Part shown: positions 27,479 through 35,038 of the stretch, piece after piece
Layout of the letters: each line of letters opens with the position of its first letter
How positions within the stretch are numbered: position 1 is the first letter of the stretch
Source of the DNA: Bacteroidia bacterium
Lineage (GTDB): Bacteria > Bacteroidota > Bacteroidia > Chitinophagales > Chitinophagaceae
Length of the DNA stretch: 58,635 bases
Assembly: GCA_030427635.1 (NCBI GenBank)
Contig: JAUIBA010000025.1
Location: 1-58,635, forward strand
Direction: 5' to 3'
Program-made: the position numbers and the translations under genes
The notes under the pieces: generated by a model
The model's database searches: none
Told to the model about the DNA's origin: nothing
The model's input: only the letters and a program-made list of their open reading frames with translations

Positions 27479-28075
27479 TCACTCCTCAGTGGCGGTAAGT
27501 GCAGAAAAATCCTGAATAAGACTGTCTGTTTCATTCAGCTGACGGCGTTGTTTTTTCCTTATTGCAAACTTTACAATTACCATATAGGCTGTTGTAATAA
27601 CAGGAGCCGATATCCGCATCAGCATAGATGTACCTTCCAGTACCGATGTGAAGTACAACATCAGCGACAGCCACAGCAGCAGCATATATACCCACACAAA
27701 GGTGGTAATGGTTTTTCTGCGCCAGCGCAATGCTGCTACGTAGCGCGATGCATACGCTGATGCCGGTAATGAAAAAACGGGACGGTGAAATACTACCCCA
27801 CGCCATATTACCCACAGATATACCAGTAGCAGTAGCGCCATGCATAGCAGACTACCGCTGAACAGCCATCCGTGCGATGTATGCCATGACAGAAACACCC
27901 ATGCCAGCACACCCATTGTCACTACAAACGCTGCTGTAACACCTATGTTACTGAGCACTACCTTACGCTGCTGCCTGCGCCAGCGTGCCAGCAGCTGCGC
28001 CTTAGCCTCAGGGCTCTGCTCAGGCACAGTAAGCGGTTGTGCCTTCCAGCTTTTCTGTAATTCGTCAAAGTTCAT
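27479..28075 (-). CDS. Four-helix membrane protein, possible anti-sigma partner
   Basis: A 198-residue protein with a short cytoplasmic N-terminus ('MNFDELQKSWKAQP'), a basic 'RWRRQQRKVVL' stretch, and four hydrophobic helices in two pairs (about residues 42-64, 70-92, 122-142, 150-170). Its start overlaps the end of the ECF sigma factor gene by 11 bp. In Bacteroidota, 'FDELQKSWK..' membrane proteins regularly follow such sigma factors and probably control them, but no zinc or ASD motif is visible, so the anti-sigma role is inferred from position. Confidence 0.65.
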   Translation of the reverse strand: MNFDELQKSWKAQPLTVPEQSPEAKAQLLARWRRQQRKVVLSNIGVTAAFVVTMGVLAWVFLSWHTSHGWLFSGSLLCMALLLLVYLWVIWRGVVFHRPVFSLPASAYASRYVAALRWRRKTITTFVWVYMLLLWLSLMLYFTSVLEGTSMLMRISAPVITTAYMVIVKFAIRKKQRRQLNETDSLIQDFSALTATEE

Positions 28076-28592
28076 CTTCTCTGTTTTCAGGGTTCATAAG
28101 TTTCATAAGTCTTGCCTTTATACGATTGATACGCACACCGGTATTGGTAACGCTGCTACCTGTAATATCGGCTATCTCTTTATAACTCAGGTCTTCCAGG
28201 ACCAGCGATATAATAAGCCTGTCCTGCTCTGCCAGTTGCGCTATAGCGGCATACAATTGCTGCATCTGCTGTTCCTGTCCCTTGCCGGTAGCATCGTCGG
28301 GTAGGTGTTGTATTGCATCCGGCAACTCCTGATGGCTGCTGCGCCGGTGCAGTGCATTGTAGGTAATAGCAGTATTTACCGCTACTCTATACACCCATGT
28401 ACTGCGTTTTGCCTCACCTCTGAAACGGTCCAGACTACTCCACAGCTGCAGCAGTATCTCCTGATACAGGTCATCGGCCCATGAGCGGTCATGGAGATAC
28501 GCAAGGCATATGCGATATATGCCTGCGCGGTTCTCCGCTACCATATCATTGAATATCTGTTCCCTGTGCTGCACGTGCTTACCTCGCGGCAA
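28065..28592 (-). CDS. ECF-type RNA polymerase sigma factor
   Basis: A 175-residue extracytoplasmic-function sigma factor. Region 2 is about residues 20-65 ('YRICLAYLHDRSWADDLYQEILLQLW', with the -10-recognising 'STWVYRVAVNTA' after it) and region 4 is about 118-165 ('LEDLSYKEIADITGSSVTNTGVRINRIK'). It shares overlaps with both neighbours: 14 bp with the alpha/beta-hydrolase gene upstream and 11 bp with the membrane gene downstream, so the three form a tight minus-strand operon. Confidence 0.9.
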   Translation of the reverse strand: MPRGKHVQHREQIFNDMVAENRAGIYRICLAYLHDRSWADDLYQEILLQLWSSLDRFRGEAKRSTWVYRVAVNTAITYNALHRRSSHQELPDAIQHLPDDATGKGQEQQMQQLYAAIAQLAEQDRLIISLVLEDLSYKEIADITGSSVTNTGVRINRIKARLMKLMNPENREDEL

Positions 28593-29511
28593 TAAAGTTA
28601 TCTATCTCTGTAAAATACCACTGCGGGTTATCATACATCACAAAGTGTCTGGTATTGCCTTCTGCCACATGCACAGCACATGTCTTACAGGCACTGTACT
28701 GCCCACCATAAACCTGCTGCACCGTACTACGGGTAAATGCAGGATACTCCGGCGTTTCACACCATGCCGCCATTACCAGTACCGGCACTTTTATAGTGCT
28801 TATGCGGCTGCGCATATCTGTACCCAGCATCTCCGCCATAGTCCATGCCATAGTCCGCTTATCGCTGGCGGCTCCCCATGCAGCTATATCATCCCAGTGT
28901 GTGGAATCCCTGCACATAAATGCGGCCATCTGCCGCTGGCTGGCTTTCAGCTGCTCATGGCTCATAGCATTATAACGCGCCAGCGACTGTTCTGCCATGG
29001 CCGTATTCACCGTATCCGCTGCTGCGGGATTGGAAAATGCGGCAAAGAAAGGCAGCGCGTCCACTACTATCACACGCCCCAGATGGTCTTTCATATCGGC
29101 AGCTATACACAGCGACAGAAAGCCACCTATAGAATGCCCCACCAGTATTACATTACTCAGCTTCTTATCTGTAATATACTGCTGTATCTGCCGCTGCATA
29201 GTGGTAAGGTAGGGGCCGGCCGGCAAAGGGGCAGTACCTGCATATCCTGCCAGTGTAAGTGCATGACACTCGTAGCGCGATGAATAGCGGGCTACGGTCT
29301 CATCCCACTCATGCCCGCTACAGGTAGCGCCGGGTATCAGTATCATGGGCTGCCCCTTACCGGTGACGGTTACTTTAAATGCACTATACTCTGCTGCACG
29401 GGCCGTATGTACAAAGTGAATAAAGAACAGAAAACCAATAATAATACCCACTATACGCAGCAGGTGAATGAACGGGCGCTTGTATAATAGCCTAATGAAA
29501 AAGTGTGTCAT
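28579..29511 (-). CDS. Alpha/beta hydrolase
   Basis: A 310-residue alpha/beta-hydrolase anchored by an N-terminal helix (about residues 18-36). The oxyanion-hole turn is 'MILIPGATCSGHEW', the nucleophile elbow is 'ILVGHSIGGFLSL' (Ser about 125), and the catalytic His is in 'GNTRHFVMYDNPQWYF' near the C-terminus. It would act in the periplasm or at the outer face, judging from the helix. The substrate is unknown; it is similar to Bacteroidota hydrolases found with ECF sigma genes. It is the first gene of the sigma operon. Confidence 0.85.
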   Translation of the reverse strand: MTHFFIRLLYKRPFIHLLRIVGIIIGFLFFIHFVHTARAAEYSAFKVTVTGKGQPMILIPGATCSGHEWDETVARYSSRYECHALTLAGYAGTAPLPAGPYLTTMQRQIQQYITDKKLSNVILVGHSIGGFLSLCIAADMKDHLGRVIVVDALPFFAAFSNPAAADTVNTAMAEQSLARYNAMSHEQLKASQRQMAAFMCRDSTHWDDIAAWGAASDKRTMAWTMAEMLGTDMRSRISTIKVPVLVMAAWCETPEYPAFTRSTVQQVYGGQYSACKTCAVHVAEGNTRHFVMYDNPQWYFTEIDNFIAAR

Positions 29512-29631
29512 AAAATATTGTTTACATCATTAGTAGGCAGATGATACATTTTATTACACCCTGCACATAAATATTTTATTGCGCAATACGAATATAGCAT
29601 CTGTAAAAAGCCCCGATAAGTTCACTTTACC

Positions 29632-29639
29632 TAATTTTG
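29632..29639 (+). promoter_or_regulatory. -7 element 4 nt before the GSCFA gene
   Basis: TAATTTTG matches TAnnTTTG and ends 4 nt before the ATG at 29644, which predicts a leaderless mRNA. Confidence 0.6.
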
Positions 29640-29643
29640 AAGT

Positions 29644-30621
29644 ATGCAATTCATGCTATCGCCCGATGTTCCACCACTATCCCGGCCACTGACCTACAGC
29701 GACCGTATATTGCTTATAGGCTCCTGTTTTACCGAGCATATATCTGACCGGCTGGCGCAGCATAAATTCCACGTATTGCAGAATCCTCATGGCATTCTGT
29801 TCAATCCGCTCAGCGTGGCGCATAGCCTTAACAGCTATATGGACAGGCAGCTATATGCTGCAGATGATTTGTTTCTGCTCAATGAGCTCTGGAACAGCTG
29901 GGACCATCATACCCGGTTCTCTCATATAAACCAGGAAGCGGCACTTATGGGCATCAACGCATCGCAGACCGCTGCAGCATCGTTTATGAAGCAGGCCGAT
30001 GTGGTGATTGTGACACTGGGCTCGGCATTTCAGTACTACCTGAAAGAGAGTGGCCGGCATGTAGCCAACAATCACCGGGCTCCTGCACAATGGTTTGAGA
30101 AAAGACTGCTACCCATATCAGAGATAGTAGCTGCACTATATGAAACAATAAACCGGCTGCATGAATACAACCCGCATGCGCAGATAATTTTTACAATAAG
30201 CCCGGTACGTCATATACGTGATGGTGTTACCGATAATAACCGCAGTAAGGCAAGACTCATAGAAGCAGTGCATGACCTATGTGGCAGGTATGGCCATGTC
30301 AGCTACTTCCCGGCCTATGAGCTCATAATAGATGTGCTGCGCGACTACCGCTATTACGATATAGACTTTGTACACCCTAACTATTCTGCCACCAGCTTTG
30401 TATGGGAGCAGTTTGTAAAAGCCTGCATAGCGCCCGATGCACAGGACTTAATGAAGCAGGTAGCAGATATCGTCACCGCACGCAATCACCGTACCCGCTT
30501 CCCCGACACACAGGCACACAGCAGATTTATGAGTACTTATCTGGAAAAGACGCACGCACTGGCGGCAAAGTACCCCGTACTGGACCTCAGAGAAGAAGCA
30601 GCCTACTTCAGTGGTTTCTGA
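29644..30621 (+). CDS. GSCFA domain protein
   Basis: A 325-residue cytoplasmic protein with the eponymous motif written 'LLIGSCFTEHISDRL' at residues about 22-36, followed by 'VLQNPHGILFNPLSVAHSL'. Later 'VVIVTLGSAFQYYL', 'IIFTISPVRHIRDG' and 'YDIDFVHPNYSA' complete the SGNH-like fold, with Ser in GSC and the late Asp-x-x-His. GSCFA proteins are predicted hydrolases of unknown substrate common in Bacteroidota and Proteobacteria. The start is immediately behind a -7 box. Confidence 0.85.
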   Translation: MQFMLSPDVPPLSRPLTYSDRILLIGSCFTEHISDRLAQHKFHVLQNPHGILFNPLSVAHSLNSYMDRQLYAADDLFLLNELWNSWDHHTRFSHINQEAALMGINASQTAAASFMKQADVVIVTLGSAFQYYLKESGRHVANNHRAPAQWFEKRLLPISEIVAALYETINRLHEYNPHAQIIFTISPVRHIRDGVTDNNRSKARLIEAVHDLCGRYGHVSYFPAYELIIDVLRDYRYYDIDFVHPNYSATSFVWEQFVKACIAPDAQDLMKQVADIVTARNHRTRFPDTQAHSRFMSTYLEKTHALAAKYPVLDLREEAAYFSGF

Positions 30622-30622
30622 C

Positions 30623-30772
30623 TTATTCTGTTTTCCACTTTATAGCACAGCCTACTGATTTGGTGCAGCCACCGCTGCTGAGCGTGTCCGGTATCTTCAG
30701 CAGATTGTATTGTGCCGATGCTGTTACCGTCAGTAGCAGCACCAGTGGCAGGAGTATGTAACGTGATAACAT
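30623..30772 (-). CDS. Small secreted peptide, 49 residues
   Basis: A short frame starting 'MLSRYILLPLVLLLTVTASA' has a clear Sec signal peptide with predicted cut after ASA, leaving a 29-residue mature peptide 'QYNLLKIPDTLSSGG...' with two Cys and a basic end. 'LxIPDTLSG' resembles the mature N-terminus of Bacteroidota multicopper-oxidase-like secreted proteins, so it may be a truncated copy; a genuine small secreted peptide is also possible. It starts 84 nt after the asd stop, on the same strand, and converges with the GSCFA gene at 1 nt. Confidence 0.5.
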   Translation of the reverse strand: MLSRYILLPLVLLLTVTASAQYNLLKIPDTLSSGGCTKSVGCAIKWKTE

Positions 30773-30855
30773 GGGGAATAAGCTTAGCTGTGCTACCCAT
30801 AAGACGACAGCAAACTACGAATCCCTCATACACTGCAGAAATATAATGTGCAGTC

Positions 30856-31845
30856 CTACACCCACCCATTATTATGCAGCAGCTTGGCTATCTGCACAGC
30901 ATTGGTGGCGGCCCCCTTGCGCAGGTTATCTGCCACTATCCAGCAGTTTAGCGTATCGGGCTGTGAGAAGTCGCGACGCAGGCGGCCTACAAACACCTCA
31001 TCTTTACCCTCGGCATGCAGTGGCATAGGGTATCCGTTCATATCGGGATTGTCTATCACTATTACACCCGGTGTAGTACTGAGCATGGCACGTACATCGT
31101 CCAGCTCATACTCTTTGCGAAACTCAATATTCACACTCTCACTATGCCCGCCCGATACCGGCACCCGCACTGTAGTAGCCGTTACTTTTATGCTCTCGTC
31201 ACCCATTATCTTACAGGTTTCCAGTGCCATTTTCATTTCTTCTTTTGTATAGCCGTTATCCTGAAACACATCTATATGCGGCAGCACATTCATGTCTATC
31301 TGATGCGGATATACATGATGTTCTTTACTACCGGCACGCTGCGCCATCATTTCTGCCACCGCATTATGCCCTGTGCCGCTTACACTCTGGTAAGTACTTA
31401 CCACCACACGCTTTATACCATAATGCTGATGCAGTGGGTGCAGTACCATTACCATCTGTATCGTAGAGCAGTTAGGGTTGGCAATAATCATATCATCTGC
31501 CGTTAGGGTATCACCGTTCACTTCCGGCACTACCAGCTTCACCTCCGACTTCATACGCCATGCCGATGAGTTATCTATGACCCGGCAGCCTACAGCTGCA
31601 AACTGTGGTGCCAGCTCCAGTGATACAGAGCCTCCGGCAGAAAACAGCGCTATATCAGGCCGGGCGGCAATAGCGGCAGCAGCAGTAACTACGGTATACT
31701 CCTTACCCGCATAGGTAACCTTACTACCTGCCGAGCGCTCAGATGCTACGGGTATCAGTTCTGAAACCGGAAAATTACGCTCCTCCAGTACCCTCATCAT
31801 GGTACTGCCTACAAGGCCTGTGGCGCCTACTACTGCTACTTTCAT
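30856..31845 (-). CDS. asd: Aspartate-semialdehyde dehydrogenase
   Basis: A 329-residue enzyme that makes aspartate semialdehyde for lysine/diaminopimelate, threonine and methionine synthesis. The NADP-binding start is 'VAVVGATGLVGSTMMRVL'; the catalytic Cys is in 'IIANPNCSTIQMV' (about residue 131); 'TYQSVSGTGHNAV' and 'RVPVSGGHSESVNIEF' (about 231-246, with the active-site His) are typical. A -7 element lies 20 nt before the ATG. Confidence 0.95.
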   Translation of the reverse strand: MKVAVVGATGLVGSTMMRVLEERNFPVSELIPVASERSAGSKVTYAGKEYTVVTAAAAIAARPDIALFSAGGSVSLELAPQFAAVGCRVIDNSSAWRMKSEVKLVVPEVNGDTLTADDMIIANPNCSTIQMVMVLHPLHQHYGIKRVVVSTYQSVSGTGHNAVAEMMAQRAGSKEHHVYPHQIDMNVLPHIDVFQDNGYTKEEMKMALETCKIMGDESIKVTATTVRVPVSGGHSESVNIEFRKEYELDDVRAMLSTTPGVIVIDNPDMNGYPMPLHAEGKDEVFVGRLRRDFSQPDTLNCWIVADNLRKGAATNAVQIAKLLHNNGWV

Positions 31846-31865
31846 CGGGCTGTATTATTTATATG

Positions 31866-31873
31866 CAAAGGTA
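31866..31873 (-). promoter_or_regulatory. -7 promoter element of asd
   Basis: TACCTTTG on the minus strand, a perfect TAnnTTTG match, 20 nt upstream of the asd ATG. No well-placed TTG was found. Confidence 0.55.
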
Positions 31874-31906
31874 ATACCGGGCAACACAAGATGCCCTGAC
31901 ATACAC

Positions 31907-31938
31907 AAAAAAAGGGTTGCCATCAGATGGCAACCCTT
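31907..31938 (-). terminator. Terminator after the S41 protease gene
   Basis: 12-bp perfect stem AAGGGTTGCCAT (31912-31923) with ATGGCAACCCTT (31927-31938), 3-nt loop; on the minus strand it is followed by seven T. It lies 21 nt past the protease stop. Confidence 0.85.
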
Positions 31939-31959
31939 GTAATAAACTATAATTTCTGT

Positions 31960-34209
31960 TTACTTCATTCCGGTGCCTATACTCACATTCATGCTCCCTT
32001 TCTTTATATCATTAATGATATTTACAGTTTCGGCAATGTAGATATCCTTACCTATAGCTTTCAGCCATTCCTTATTTTTACTTACCGATGCTGTATCCAG
32101 ATTAATGCGTGCCATATCCTCTTCAGGATTAGTTACCTCCAGCGCTATTGCATTTTTCTGCAGCTCCTCCAGTTTCTTAGACACCGCATTTGTCTCTTCC
32201 TGCTCTTTACGGTACTCTGCCTCATTGAGCGACACTACATTATCCTCGCGCTTTTTCTTTATCACTTCTGCATTCTCCTTTATCAGGCGGAAGGTAGGAT
32301 TAGCCTCTATGCGGGCATTGCTCATAGATATAACCTGATTAAGGTTCGGAATACTGTTGGCAGGCTTGTACGATACCGCAGGAATATCATCCCATGGCAG
32401 TGCCGACTTATAATGACGCTCACCCAGATCTTCCTCATCATAGCCATCATACGGGTCGGGCATATCTATGTGCGGCGTTACACCCTTGCGCTGTGTAGAG
32501 CCACCATTTACCCGGTAAAACTTCTCCATGGTCAGCTTCAGTGAGCCCAGGGATGAAGGCTCACCATCCTTATCCAGCGTACTGCGCAGGCCCATCTTCG
32601 ATGCATCATCCAGTACATCATCCAGATTCACCATTTTCTGCACCGTACCCTTGCCAAAGGAAGTAGAACCTACTATCACAGCACGGTTATAGTCCTGCAG
32701 CACTGCTGCCAGTATCTCAGATGCCGATGCACTGCTCTGATCTACCATAATGGCGAGCGGGCCACTGTATATAGCGGTATCAAAGCTGCGGGAGCGCAGT
32801 ACAGAAGGGCTGCTGTGGCTGCTCTTAACCTGTACTACCGGGCCACGGCCCAGAAATACACCTGCCATCTCCACCACATCATTCAGCGAACCACCGCCAT
32901 TATAACGGAGGTCCAGTATGATACCGGTAACGCCCGCATTCTTCAGCTTCATTACTTCTTTTGCTATATCCTTTGCCGATGAGCGGGGATTAATATTGTT
33001 GAAGTTGGCATAGAACTCCGGCAGGTAAATAAACCCTACGGGGCCGTCCTTACTCTTTATGATAGCCGACTTTGCAAATATCTCTTCTATTTCCACTATA
33101 CCACGAATGATAGGTATCACCTTCACCGCACCATCAGTACTTTTTACCGTAAGTCTTACTTCTGTACCCTTTGCTCCACGTATGAGTTTTACCACATCAT
33201 CAATTTCATAGCCCGATATATCTACGGGGTCATCTTCGCCCTGTGCCACCTTCATAATTACATCACCGGCTTTTAGCTGTCCCTGCTTCCACGAGGGGCT
33301 ACCGGTAATAATGGATGCTATTGTGGTTTTATCATCATTCTGGCTCAGACGGGCACCTATACCCATGAAACTGCCGCTCATACGCTCATCAAAAGACTTC
33401 TTTTCCAGTGGAGGAAAATAAGCGGTATGCGGGTCTTCTGTCTCCGTTATCTTACTTACATACCATGAAAAGCGGTCATCAGACTTCACCTTACGCAGGC
33501 GCTTCAGATAACGCTCGTTACTTTTCAGTACATCTTCGCGTGCCTGTGCTTCCAGTTCTTTATCTGTCTTAAGCTTAACGTTTACAGAATCTTTGTTTTC
33601 CTTTTTCTTTTCCTGCTCCTTTTTAGCATCTACATACTTCACAAGGGCACGGTATTTAAGATGCTTACGCCAGCGCTCAGAGAGCCCTGCCTCGTCGGCA
33701 GCATACTCCTTCTTATCAGCATTGAGCTGCAGGCTTTCTGTTTCATCTCCATCAGCCGATGTTTCCGTGTTAAACTTCAGGGATTCAGTAGCGCCATAAT
33801 AAAATGGCTTCTTCAGTATGTCCTTAAATATCTTCTCAGAGCCGTCTATACGTCTTACATATATTGCTTCCAGAGAGTCAAAAAACTCAGTGGAGCCTGC
33901 CAGTATCTGATCGTCTATTGCATACTCGTACTTAGACAGCTTTTCTATATCACTGGCAGTAAAGTATAGCTTCTCTCCATCCAGAAATCCCAGCATCCCT
34001 TTATATACACGTACAGAAAAGCTGTCATCAATAGGGCGGGGAGAAAAGTGGGCAGCCTGTATCGTCTTCATCACCGTTTCCAATACCATCTGCCTGCGCT
34101 GCTGCTGTGTGAGCCCGGCTGCATGCACATATCTGAACGAGAAAAAAGCGCCCAGAGCCAGAATCACCAGTGCCGGTATCAGAATTTTATTCTTCATGAA
34201 TTGAAACAT
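31960..34209 (-). CDS. Carboxy-terminal processing protease, S41 family
   Basis: About 749 residues; a tail-specific periplasmic protease (Prc/Tsp type). A signal or anchor helix lies at residues 5-24 ('NKILIPALVILALGAFFSF'), then a helical N-terminal domain, a PDZ domain (about 245-335, 'SFMGIGARLSQNDD'), the S41 core with the catalytic Ser in 'IMVDQSSASASEILA' and Lys in 'STSFGKGTVQKMV', and a C-terminal domain rich in charged helices. It trims or degrades envelope proteins. The frame is open to 34272, but a -7 box at 34234-34241 lies inside that extension, so the start is at 34209 or, equally well, at the Met at 34197 that begins a good signal sequence. Confidence 0.9.
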   Translation of the reverse strand: MFQFMKNKILIPALVILALGAFFSFRYVHAAGLTQQQRRQMVLETVMKTIQAAHFSPRPIDDSFSVRVYKGMLGFLDGEKLYFTASDIEKLSKYEYAIDDQILAGSTEFFDSLEAIYVRRIDGSEKIFKDILKKPFYYGATESLKFNTETSADGDETESLQLNADKKEYAADEAGLSERWRKHLKYRALVKYVDAKKEQEKKKENKDSVNVKLKTDKELEAQAREDVLKSNERYLKRLRKVKSDDRFSWYVSKITETEDPHTAYFPPLEKKSFDERMSGSFMGIGARLSQNDDKTTIASIITGSPSWKQGQLKAGDVIMKVAQGEDDPVDISGYEIDDVVKLIRGAKGTEVRLTVKSTDGAVKVIPIIRGIVEIEEIFAKSAIIKSKDGPVGFIYLPEFYANFNNINPRSSAKDIAKEVMKLKNAGVTGIILDLRYNGGGSLNDVVEMAGVFLGRGPVVQVKSSHSSPSVLRSRSFDTAIYSGPLAIMVDQSSASASEILAAVLQDYNRAVIVGSTSFGKGTVQKMVNLDDVLDDASKMGLRSTLDKDGEPSSLGSLKLTMEKFYRVNGGSTQRKGVTPHIDMPDPYDGYDEEDLGERHYKSALPWDDIPAVSYKPANSIPNLNQVISMSNARIEANPTFRLIKENAEVIKKKREDNVVSLNEAEYRKEQEETNAVSKKLEELQKNAIALEVTNPEEDMARINLDTASVSKNKEWLKAIGKDIYIAETVNIINDIKKGSMNVSIGTGMK

Positions 34210-34233
34210 AATATTTTTCTTGCTAGAACCTAA

Positions 34234-34241
34234 CAAATGTA
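34234..34241 (-). promoter_or_regulatory. -7 promoter element of the S41 protease gene
   Basis: TACATTTG on the minus strand matches TAnnTTTG, 24 nt before the Met at 34209. It decides against the upstream start at 34272. Confidence 0.55.
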
Positions 34242-34311
34242 GTCCAATTGCTGTTAAAAAAAGTATAATCAAAAACCATACCCGCGTTAAATGACGGGGT
34301 ATATTCTGCGT

Positions 34312-34319
34312 TACTTTTG
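34312..34319 (+). promoter_or_regulatory. -7 promoter element of aat
   Basis: TACTTTTG matches TAnnTTTG, 16 nt before the ATG at 34336. Confidence 0.55.
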
Positions 34320-34335
34320 CAGATAGTTACAGCCT

Positions 34336-34989
34336 ATGCATCTTACTGTTCTCGATAGTGAATTGTGGTTCCCGCCTGTTTCAGAGGCCCTGCCCGATGG
34401 CCTGCTGGCCGCCGGTGGCGACCTCAGTCCTGAACGTCTGCTGCTGGCCTATCATAACGGTATATTTCCGTGGTATAACGAGGGCGAACCTCCGCTATGG
34501 TGGTGTCCCGACCCCAGATTTGTGCTATTCCCTGCAGAGTTGCGCATCAGCAAAAGCATGAAGCAGATACTCAAAAAAGGACAACTTACATTCCGCACCA
34601 ATACCAGTTTTGACCAGGTAATACGGGCCTGTATGGCAATAGAGCGCCCCGACCAGGACGGCACCTGGATAACAGAAGATGTGGTAAATGCCTATAGCCT
34701 CCTGCATCATATGGGTTATGCGCACTGCGCAGAAGCCTGGCTGGGCAATGAGCTGGTGGGAGGGCTTTATGGTGTATGGCTGGGTAATGTCTTCTTTGGC
34801 GAGAGCATGTTCAGCAGGGTAAGCAATGCCAGTAAATTTGCTTTTATAAACTGGGTGCAGCTACTACAGCAACAGGGGGTACAACTCATAGACTGCCAGG
34901 TATATACAGCCCACCTGGAAAGCCTGGGTGCCCGCATGATACCCCGTACAGAGTTCTGCTCACTGCTGCATACACACATAAACAACTGA
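34336..34989 (+). CDS. aat: Leucyl/phenylalanyl-tRNA-protein transferase
   Basis: A 217-residue aminoacyl transferase that attaches Leu or Phe to N-terminal Lys/Arg proteins, marking them for ClpAP by the N-degron path. Diagnostic blocks are 'WFPPVSEALPDGLLAAGGDLSPERLLLAYHNGIFPWY' region (residues about 11-46), 'PPLWWCPDPRFVLFP', 'GTWITEDVVNAY', 'SVEAW'-like 'CAEAWLGNELVGGLYG' and 'FFGESMFSR'. Length is normal. It precedes the helicase gene by 49 nt on the same strand. Confidence 0.95.
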   Translation: MHLTVLDSELWFPPVSEALPDGLLAAGGDLSPERLLLAYHNGIFPWYNEGEPPLWWCPDPRFVLFPAELRISKSMKQILKKGQLTFRTNTSFDQVIRACMAIERPDQDGTWITEDVVNAYSLLHHMGYAHCAEAWLGNELVGGLYGVWLGNVFFGESMFSRVSNASKFAFINWVQLLQQQGVQLIDCQVYTAHLESLGARMIPRTEFCSLLHTHINN

Positions 34990-35038
34990 ACTATACCAGG
35001 CTCGTTAGCCCGGTTCGTTCTATCTTCGTAGTATATTA

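Noticed and set aside
30603-30869. Minus-strand frame of 88 codons
   Set aside because: It overlaps the better 49-codon frame with a signal peptide and has no such features itself.
34210-34272. Upstream Met as the start of the S41 protease
   Set aside because: A consensus -7 element lies inside this stretch, and the downstream Met starts a normal signal sequence.
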